Origin: Bacteroidaceae bacterium
Lineage (GTDB): Bacteria; Bacteroidota; Bacteroidia; Bacteroidales; Bacteroidaceae
Direction of reading: 5' to 3'
Assembly (NCBI GenBank): GCA_017442185.1
Contig: JAFSAT010000030.1
Coordinates: forward strand, 1-64,000
DNA length: 64,000 nt
A model generated the notes under the pieces. It saw only the letters and a list, made by a program, of their open reading frames with translations, did no database searches and was not told where the DNA came from. The position numbers and the translations under genes were made by a program. Positions 9,483-15,239 of the stretch are shown in pieces (position 1 is the first letter of the stretch; the number at the start of each line of letters is the position of its first letter).

Positions 9483-9934
9483 ATAATGTCGGTGTTTATT
9501 GAAGATATGCAAGGATTGTATATGTTGCGCTCGCGCAGCGCTTTGTAGAGCAGAGCCTGGAAGGTGTTGCAATCCATGTAGAATGATGGTGCAGGGCTGT
9601 ATATGATTTTTTCGAGAAGACTGTATCGTCCGTGACGGGTGATATTTTCACGGCTCATCTTTATGAAGCGTCTGTATATCTCTTTATACATCTCTATTTT
9701 GTTCTTATTTGCGATTGGCAGACGTTTTTTGCGAATCATAAGTGAGATGAGGCGTCGGGCATTCTCGTAGCTTGTGAAGAAACGCGGCGCACTCGACTTT
9801 ACGGCATTTTCTACAATTTCACGTTGTGTTACGGCAGGGTTATTCTCTGTCATTTTTTTCATGCTTCTGAAGAAGGCTTCAATCACGGCTTCTTTGCGTC
9901 CGTCGCTTTTGGGCTTGTTGTAGTTGTAATTCAT
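9479..9934 (-). CDS. Putative DNA-binding phage-cluster protein
   Basis: A 151-residue basic protein, the first gene of the minus arm. Residues about 33-72 (AVTQREIVENAVKSSAPRFFTSYENARRLISLMIRKKR) have the look of a helix-turn-helix or winged-helix unit: a TQREI helix start, a turn, and an arginine-rich recognition-like helix. Position before the large terminase and DNA-binding character make a small-terminase-like or regulatory role worth considering, but the size and sequence do not identify it. It overlaps the next gene by ATGA. The promoter region upstream carries a 10-bp inverted repeat which could be its own target. Confidence 0.65.
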   Translation of the reverse strand: MNYNYNKPKSDGRKEAVIEAFFRSMKKMTENNPAVTQREIVENAVKSSAPRFFTSYENARRLISLMIRKKRLPIANKNKIEMYKEIYRRFIKMSRENITRHGRYSLLEKIIYSPAPSFYMDCNTFQALLYKALRERNIYNPCISSINTDII

Positions 9935-9960
9935 GATTGCTGTTTTAAAATTAGAGTTTA

Positions 9961-10006
9961 CAAAATTATAGTCATTTTTGGCTGAAAAGGTTGCAGAAAT
10001 GACTAT
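9961..10006 (-). promoter_or_regulatory. Candidate promoter and operator of the terminase arm
   Basis: On the minus strand a -7 box TAATTTTG (plus 9961-9968) lies 26 bases before the first start codon. It abuts one arm of a perfect 10-bp inverted repeat, ATAGTCATTT at 9968-9977 and AAATGACTAT at 9997-10006, with arm centres 29 bases apart. Two arms about three helical turns apart, touching a promoter, suit a repressor site. The rest of 9935-10413 holds repeat copy B and AT-rich sequence with no gene. Confidence 0.5.
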
Positions 10007-10145
10007 TTTTTATGCTCCAGTTGATAAAATTTATTAATTCATGTCAGAATTATTTTTGTGAAGCTCTGTTTTATCTCTGCATTGTTTGTTTTCGGCATAT
10101 AAGATAAGTTCACGTGTGTGTGATATTTTTTTGCCTTTCAGTTTC

Positions 10146-10336
10146 GGAGCTGTTTGAATTTGTGTCATTGTAATTCGTATGTTTTTTTAGAATATTATTT
10201 CATTTTTAAGAGCGCATAGTGCGATATATAACCTTTTAAAAAGAGAAAAACAGTCAATAAAGAGCATAAAAAGTCAAGTAAGATTCGCTTATGAATGATA
10301 TGAACATAACATTAGAAAGAAATTTAAACAGCCGCT
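10146..10336. repeat. Dispersed inverted-end element, copy B
   Basis: The left end is GGAGCTGTTTGAATTT-like (10146-10160) and the right end AAATTTAAACAGCCGC (10320-10335), 191 bp in all. The body contains GAGCGCATAGTGCG followed by ATATAACC, matching the GCACGTAGCGGGCTACGTAACC segment of copy E in position and form. It lies between the two divergent arms of the phage-like cluster. Confidence 0.7.
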
Positions 10337-10413
10337 GAACTGTTTATCAATTTTACAACCTTGTCGATGTTGATTGATATTTTCTTTGCATCGTAATCAA
10401 AAATTTTATCATT

Positions 10414-11190
10414 ATGTATCAAAAAATGCAAAACAATCCACCGGAGAATGTGGCGGTCGAGCTGTCGCAGCCGGATGATGGCAACCAACACCAAGTGCAA
10501 GTTTCGGAATTTGCCAACTTAGAGGCCGGCCTGAAGAGTATCTTTGGTGCAGACTTTAATCTTGCCGATGAACGTTCACAACAGATGTTGCTTGCTCATC
10601 TTAAACTTAATTTCGATCAAAAAAAGAGGCTTGCCGATGCTATCGAGGCCGACCCACGCCTGGGACAGATGTTGGCTGATATGGTAGATGGGAAACGAAA
10701 TGCCCATTCGGCCATGGCGCGATATTTTGGTCGTTCGTTTATGAATGTTGACGAGGAGAGTCCGGAATTTGAGGAGATTCTGATGGCGGACGAAGAGCGT
10801 CGAGAGGAGATTGAACGTATCATGAACGACAGGCGCGAGTATGAAAGCAATCTCGAGGCCAGCCGTCCTATGATTGAAGATTTCTGTAACCAAAAGGGGT
10901 ATGAACCTGCCGATTTTCTTGAGCTGGCGTGGGAGCGTTTGTTGCTGCCTATTCTATCGGGAAATTATACACAGGATGTGTGCATTGCTCTTGATAATGC
11001 CTTGAATTATGAGCAGGATGTAGAGGATGCTTTTGCTGCCGGCAATATTAAAGGTCGCAACACAGGCATTCAGCGTATGCGTCAGGATTTTGGCGATGGA
11101 TTGCCAAAGGGTCTGACAAGTGTCGCACCCGATGCGGCGCCACAGCCCAAACGTCGTAATTCGCTATTAGATACGGCTTTAGAGGCTTAG
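10414..11190 (+). CDS. Scaffold-like protein of the phage cluster
   Basis: A 258-residue, acidic, helix-rich, soluble protein without cysteine-rich or membrane parts. The centre is charged and coiled-coil-like (EEILMADEERREEIERIMNDRREYE, about 128-152), and the C terminus is basic (PQPKRRN followed by a short helix). Position directly before the capsid-like gene, acidic helical content and a basic C-terminal tail are the usual features of capsid scaffolding proteins, in which the tail contacts the coat. No protease domain is visible. Assignment rests on context and composition rather than on a motif; it could instead be a capsid-internal protein. It opens the plus arm of the cluster, about 480 bases from the minus arm. 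Confidence 0.6.
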   Translation: MYQKMQNNPPENVAVELSQPDDGNQHQVQVSEFANLEAGLKSIFGADFNLADERSQQMLLAHLKLNFDQKKRLADAIEADPRLGQMLADMVDGKRNAHSAMARYFGRSFMNVDEESPEFEEILMADEERREEIERIMNDRREYESNLEASRPMIEDFCNQKGYEPADFLELAWERLLLPILSGNYTQDVCIALDNALNYEQDVEDAFAAGNIKGRNTGIQRMRQDFGDGLPKGLTSVAPDAAPQPKRRNSLLDTALEA

Positions 11191-11212
11191 GGACGGTTGG
11201 TGTTTAAAGGAT

Positions 11213-11232
11213 GTAAATTTAAACAGCTTCTA
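11213..11232. repeat. Dispersed element, single end (copy C)
   Basis: GTAAATTTAAACAGCTTCTA contains the complete 17-bp end motif AAATTTAAACAGCTTCT. No partner end is seen within 200 bases, so this is a solo end. It follows the stop codon of the scaffold-like gene by 22 bases. Confidence 0.65.
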
Positions 11233-11301
11233 AACAGATTCTTAGTGTTTATTGAATATTAGAGTATTATTTATTTTATTAATTGTTAATTTTCTATTAC
11301 T

Positions 11302-12930
11302 ATGAGAAACATTTTTTCGTTTTTTAAGAAGAACCCGTTGTTTATTCTTTTTTTCTTGGTAAGTGCCGTACTTTTCTTTTTTGCTAAAGAGGGTGGAGCC
11401 TTGGCTTTGGCTGCAGTAGGTGTTGTACCTGCTGGTTCGCCGCGTGCTTCGCGCGGTATTGCCGGATTGGCCTCACAAGGGCTTGGTGATGCAACAACTG
11501 TATCTAATGCTTCGGAATTGAGCGATAGCCTCATTGAATCGGAGGTAGATGAGAAGATTATCAGTGTTGCAAGTGACGAGAGTGTGATTGATACCATAAA
11601 ACGCCGAATCAAACGCAAGGTGCCTGTAACCTCTTTTGAAGTTGACCATTACATGATAGACGAGAAACGTTCAAAAGCATATACCAATGCTACCTACACA
11701 GGCATTAAGGCTACACGTGCCGAGATTCCTTTCTCCACCACAGGCGACCGCAAAATTTTTCAGGAGTATTATACAGCCATTTGCAAAGGGGTGAACGGGT
11801 ATGACAGCACCGGACAGATTGAACTTCCGGGGGTAGACCTCATGCTGTTCTTCGTGGGAAAGAACGAAACAACAGAAGCGCCCATCGCAATGGCCGTCAA
11901 CGGCCCCAAAGTTAATCCGACAGATGAGTACTGTGTAGTGCCCACAATTCCTGCTGCCACAGAGATTATCCTTCTCTCTTCGGCTGCATACGAAACGCAA
12001 AAGTTTATTTCGCCAAGCACTGTGGTGCCTGTGCCCGAGCGCGTTTATTTGCAGAAGCAACTTTGTAACAGCATTGTGAGCGACTACTTCAAGGCACAAA
12101 AGAAGAAAATTCGCTTCAGCGAGGCGCAGATTGCCGAGGCTGTGATACGCCAATTCCGCCTTGAGAGCTGTCGTACAGCCTGGGTGGGGCAACCCGGAAA
12201 ATTCAAAGTACAGGCAATGGATCCTGCAATGGGGTATCAATGGGACTATTTCAGCAAGGGGTTGCGTTGGCAGTTTAAGCGTCAGTATGACCTTTCGTCG
12301 ACAATTACTTTTGCCGACCTTATTAACCTCTCAATGGTAAAATTCACAGGCTTCAACTGTTCCCGCAAAGCTGTGTGGTTCTTAGGTAAACAACTTTTGA
12401 ATGACATTCAAAAGATTGATATGACGTTGCACAAGAATATCACAGTGAAGGATGATACTGTGTGGGGGGTAGAGTGTACCCGCATACACACTGTCTTTGG
12501 TGATATTGCCTTGCTGCACGATCCGACGCTTGACGCTCTCGGATATTCCAACTGTGGAGGACTCATCGACGAGAATGGTCTTGTACGCTACTATATGAAG
12601 AACGAAGATACTGCTGTTGAACGTGTAGATGGCGAAGAGGCTAACAGAGAGGTAGTGATGACTATTGATTGTCTCTGTTTGAAGGGTTACAGTCATATAT
12701 GGGTGAACGGTGCTGCCGCCAAGAGTGATATTCCCGGTGCAGCACGTGTAACAAGCTCGGCCACACTTCCTCAATCGCCAAGTGCAAATGATGTTGTTGT
12801 GCTCACAGCAGATGTTAATCACACTGTTGCCGGTTCCGATGTATTGTGGTTCTCGGCCGGTACGGTTGTAACATACACAGGAAATACCTGGGTTGAGTAT
12901 ACGGGCGAGATAATGGCTCCGGTGGAGTGA
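11302..12930 (+). CDS. Major capsid-like protein with an N-terminal membrane segment
   Basis: A 542-residue protein, the product most likely to form a shell. The last third reads like an HK97-fold coat of the kind found in Bacteroidetes podoviruses: VWGVECTRIHTVFGDIALLHDP, then GGLIDENGLVRYY and a long beta-rich end (about 385-480), finishing with a small separate beta domain (about 480-542). The odd part is the start: residues 11-28 are a strong membrane helix after two lysines, and 32-43 are a second hydrophobic stretch, before a serine/alanine-rich linker (44-75). Phage coats normally lack this, so the protein might be anchored, targeted or processed. A stem-loop follows the gene. The coat call is an inference from order, size and the C-terminal pattern. 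Confidence 0.6.
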   Translation: MRNIFSFFKKNPLFILFFLVSAVLFFFAKEGGALALAAVGVVPAGSPRASRGIAGLASQGLGDATTVSNASELSDSLIESEVDEKIISVASDESVIDTIKRRIKRKVPVTSFEVDHYMIDEKRSKAYTNATYTGIKATRAEIPFSTTGDRKIFQEYYTAICKGVNGYDSTGQIELPGVDLMLFFVGKNETTEAPIAMAVNGPKVNPTDEYCVVPTIPAATEIILLSSAAYETQKFISPSTVVPVPERVYLQKQLCNSIVSDYFKAQKKKIRFSEAQIAEAVIRQFRLESCRTAWVGQPGKFKVQAMDPAMGYQWDYFSKGLRWQFKRQYDLSSTITFADLINLSMVKFTGFNCSRKAVWFLGKQLLNDIQKIDMTLHKNITVKDDTVWGVECTRIHTVFGDIALLHDPTLDALGYSNCGGLIDENGLVRYYMKNEDTAVERVDGEEANREVVMTIDCLCLKGYSHIWVNGAAAKSDIPGAARVTSSATLPQSPSANDVVVLTADVNHTVAGSDVLWFSAGTVVTYTGNTWVEYTGEIMAPVE

Positions 12931-12948
12931 TAGTGCAGGCTTAAATTT

Positions 12949-12981
12949 GGAGGGCGATTATATCTGTGTATAGCGTCCTCC
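12949..12981 (+). promoter_or_regulatory. Intercistronic stem-loop after the capsid-like gene
   Basis: GGAGG-GCG-ATTATA pairs with TATAGCG-TCCTCC (one G-U pair and one mismatch) around a TCTGTG loop. No T-run follows. It may protect the 3' end of the capsid message or trim readthrough, giving a higher level of coat than of later genes. Confidence 0.45.
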
Positions 12982-13021
12982 TCTCTTACACAGAATATTA
13001 ATTAATATAAATAATAGGCAG

Positions 13022-13453
13022 ATGAAACAGAGAATTACATACGAGATACGTGGACAGATTGAGCGTAATTGCTTCTTTCGCATAGGGTCTGCGCTGGTGA
13101 GAATGGAATTTACCGGAGGTGCCGTAAACTCGGCCGGTATTGTTCCTGCACAATATATCACCGATAATCCGCTTTATCAGCGTGCAATAGAAAACAGTGC
13201 CGATTTTCGCAACGGCGTCATCAAACGTGGCAGTGTGGTGAATATTGATAAAGCAGATGAGAATGAGCCCACAGATGCTTCGGTTGTGAAGAGTGAGGAT
13301 GAGAATACTTATCATGATGTTACAAATACGCAGCAGGCGCGTGCCATCCTTATGGCCGAACCTTATAAATGCCCTCTTTCGGAATTGCAGAATAAGGTTT
13401 CGGTACGTGCAAAAGCGCAGGAGCTGGGTGTTAAGTTTCCCGATTGGATATGA
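13022..13453 (+). CDS. Phage head-associated hypothetical protein
   Basis: A 143-residue protein with an N-terminal beta-rich part (ITYEIRGQIERNCFFRIG..LVRMEFTGG, residues 4-32), a stretch typical of small proteins found right after the coat gene in Bacteroidetes phages (ITDNPLYQRAIENSADFRNGVI, 46-67), an acidic linker and a C-terminal helix with SELQNKVSVRAKAQELGV. The last part resembles a short LEM/SAP-like helical hairpin used to bind nucleic acid or partner proteins, but this is only a likeness. It overlaps the next gene by ATGA. A head-decoration or head-completion role is a guess from gene order. Confidence 0.6.
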   Translation: MKQRITYEIRGQIERNCFFRIGSALVRMEFTGGAVNSAGIVPAQYITDNPLYQRAIENSADFRNGVIKRGSVVNIDKADENEPTDASVVKSEDENTYHDVTNTQQARAILMAEPYKCPLSELQNKVSVRAKAQELGVKFPDWI

Positions 13454-14106
13454 TTACGGCTGAACAGTTGCGCCAAAAAGTGCGCAGGCTATTGAATGAG
13501 GTTGAGGATGATGCAGGGGTGACACTGCTCTCCGATGATACGCGCTCGCTTGATGAGCATATTGAGGCTCTTATGCCCGATGCAGTGCAATTTATTCAGA
13601 TGAATAAGGGCTACGGGATGGTGAATCCAAAGGAGGGGCATGTGCCGCAGATACTCATTAACGACAATGGCGACGGAACGGGCAACTTTGTGTTACCCGA
13701 GGATTTTGTGTCGCTGCTGTCATTTAAGATGAATGGTTGGGCACGTCCCTGCACAACGCTCTATCCTGATTCTTCGCAGGTGGCATTGGCGCAACATAAT
13801 CCATATACTCGTGCCGGATATAGCAGGCCTGTATGTACCGAGGGGGTCGACCCCTCGGGCAGGCGTCTGCTCTGTTTCTATTCGTTGCCGCCGGGTGTGT
13901 TGCCTGTCATATCGCAGTTTGTGTACGAAGCTGCGTATAATTCCTCGGACGGACTTTCGGGCAACAATGCAACTTTGCACAATGCCGTTGCTTATCAATG
14001 TGCAGCACTCTTGTGCAATATGTTTGAGCGGCGCGATAATGCAGGGGCTTTTTTCAGTATTGCTGCTTCGTTGTGTAATAATGTAAAACTTGATAATAAT
14101 AAATAA
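13450..14106 (+). CDS. Head-tail connector/adaptor-like protein
   Basis: The ATG at 13450 is chosen because it gives an ATGA overlap with the gene before; an upstream TTG at 13444 is less likely. The 218-residue protein begins with helices (ITAEQLRQKVRRLLNEVEDD) and contains the adaptor-like pattern of DTRSLDEHIEALMPDAVQFI, a beta-rich middle (GNFVLPEDFVSLLSFKMNGW), and a C-terminal helix pair (NAVAYQCAALLCNMFERRDNAGAFFSIA). The pattern of helix, LPEDFxxLxSxxxxGW and closing helices is common in connector ring proteins of podoviruses in Bacteroidetes. It would sit between a portal and a tail, yet no portal is recognised in this cluster. Confidence is moderate and depends on pattern recall. 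Confidence 0.6.
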   Translation: MITAEQLRQKVRRLLNEVEDDAGVTLLSDDTRSLDEHIEALMPDAVQFIQMNKGYGMVNPKEGHVPQILINDNGDGTGNFVLPEDFVSLLSFKMNGWARPCTTLYPDSSQVALAQHNPYTRAGYSRPVCTEGVDPSGRRLLCFYSLPPGVLPVISQFVYEAAYNSSDGLSGNNATLHNAVAYQCAALLCNMFERRDNAGAFFSIAASLCNNVKLDNNK

Positions 14107-14108
14107 TA

Positions 14109-14390
14109 ATGGCAGTATCGGAATTGAAATTTAATAAGAATGGTTGTTTTTGGCAAACGGAACCTCTCTGTTGTAAAGGAGGTGACATACGGCTGAGAGT
14201 GCATAAGAACGGCCCTTATCCCGTAGATATAATGGTGAGCATAGATAATCGAGAGGAGTATTTGCGGCACGATGATTTTGGCTTCGATGAGCGCATGTGT
14301 GAAGTTACTCTTGAGGGGGTGATGCCCGAGCAATATATAAGTTTGCGTTCGCGCAGTGAATTTACACTTGTGAAATATATGGAGATATAG
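14109..14390 (+). CDS. Small beta-rich phage-cluster protein
   Basis: A 93-residue protein starting two bases after the previous stop codon. It alternates hydrophobic and polar residues through its length (IRLRVHKNGPYPVDIMVSIDN, EVTLEGVMPEQYISLRSRSEFTLVKYM), which suggests an all-beta domain of immunoglobulin-like or jelly-roll size. There are no cysteine pairs of note, no signal peptide and no known motif. It could be a minor capsid or tail component. Two bases separate it from the holin-like gene, so the plus arm is clearly one operon. Confidence 0.55.
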   Translation: MAVSELKFNKNGCFWQTEPLCCKGGDIRLRVHKNGPYPVDIMVSIDNREEYLRHDDFGFDERMCEVTLEGVMPEQYISLRSRSEFTLVKYMEI

Positions 14391-14392
14391 TA

Positions 14393-14863
14393 ATGGATGC
14401 GTTGAAGATTATCCTGGCATCTTTGTGTGCCAATATTACAGCTTTTTTGTGTCCGATAAGGAACGAGATATTCGGCCTTGTATTGCTCTTTGCTGTTAAT
14501 TTCCTATTTGGCCTGCTTGCCGATTTGAGTAATCACCGTGAATGGAGCTTTAAAAAGGCTTTCCGGCTTTTTCGCGATGCTGCGGTTTTTTTCGTGATGG
14601 TGACATCTATATATCTGATAGGGCATCTTAAGGGCGAGGAGATTGCAACGGTGCAGTGTGTCTCGTTTCTTACTTACGTGGCGATATATTTTTATGGCAC
14701 CAATATACTGCGTAATGCACGTATGGTGACACAGGAGAAGAGTACGCTGTTCAAAATTCTGGATTTCCTTTATTATGTGCTGAGCTTGCGAATAGTGAAG
14801 GGCTGCGGTTCATTGGGTAACTATTTTGAGCTATATGAGAAGGAGCGGATTAATAGGGTTTAG
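14393..14863 (+). CDS. Holin-like membrane protein
   Basis: A 156-residue protein with four predicted membrane segments: about 7-22 (LASLCANITAFLCPI), 25-43 (FGLVLLFAVNFLFGLLADL), 62-78 (AVFFVMVTSIYLIGHL) and 85-104 (CVSFLTYVAIYFYGTNIL). A polar C-terminal tail of about 50 residues follows. Size, topology and position beside a spanin-like lipoprotein suit a phage holin, which would permeabilise the inner membrane to let an endolysin out. No endolysin gene lies in the window, so release would need a host or unlinked enzyme, or the protein has another role. It overlaps the next gene by 29 bases. Confidence 0.6.
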   Translation: MDALKIILASLCANITAFLCPIRNEIFGLVLLFAVNFLFGLLADLSNHREWSFKKAFRLFRDAAVFFVMVTSIYLIGHLKGEEIATVQCVSFLTYVAIYFYGTNILRNARMVTQEKSTLFKILDFLYYVLSLRIVKGCGSLGNYFELYEKERINRV

Positions 14864-15239
14864 TGTTTTTATTTTTGTGTTCCTTGTATTTGCTGCATGC
14901 AGCTCTCTTAATAAGAATGCTGATGTGCTAAGCACAAAAAGAGTGTATGCAGAGCGTCTTGTAAGGGACAGTGTGTTTCTGCGTGACAGTATTGTTGTTC
15001 GTGAGAGTGCCGACACTGTGTTTCATACGCACACACGCACAATCTTTCGCGATCGTTTGCGCACCGATACTCTGTGGCGCACCGATACGTTGTTGATGGT
15101 TCAGGAGAGCGTAAAGCCTGATTCTGAACGTGGTGCTCTCTTGTGGAAGAATGTGGCAGTGCTTTTTCTGTCGGCACTTGTTTTATGGAAAAGTGGATTG
15201 TTGGCTTTTATACGACGAATTTTGAAAAAAGTATTATGA
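14835..15239 (+). CDS. Lipoprotein with C-terminal membrane helix, unimolecular-spanin-like
   Basis: The ATG at 14835 gives 134 residues; a TTG nine bases upstream is less likely. Residues 1-21 are a lipoprotein signal with the lipobox VFAAC (Cys22). The middle (about 30-95) is charged and helical, with recurring RDS/RTDT words (VRDSVFLRDS, RTDTLWRTDT), and residues 107-125 form a membrane helix followed by a basic end (RRILKKVL). A lipid anchor at one end and an inner-membrane helix at the other is exactly the plan of unimolecular spanins, which bridge outer and inner membrane and fuse them at lysis. Overlap with the holin-like gene supports a lysis cassette. The role is inferred from topology. 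Confidence 0.6.
   Translation: MRRSGLIGFSVFIFVFLVFAACSSLNKNADVLSTKRVYAERLVRDSVFLRDSIVVRESADTVFHTHTRTIFRDRLRTDTLWRTDTLLMVQESVKPDSERGALLWKNVAVLFLSALVLWKSGLLAFIRRILKKVL

Noticed and set aside
9479-9934. Firm call as terminase small subunit
   Set aside because: The basic helix-turn-helix-like region and position fit, but no defining feature distinguishes it from a regulator.
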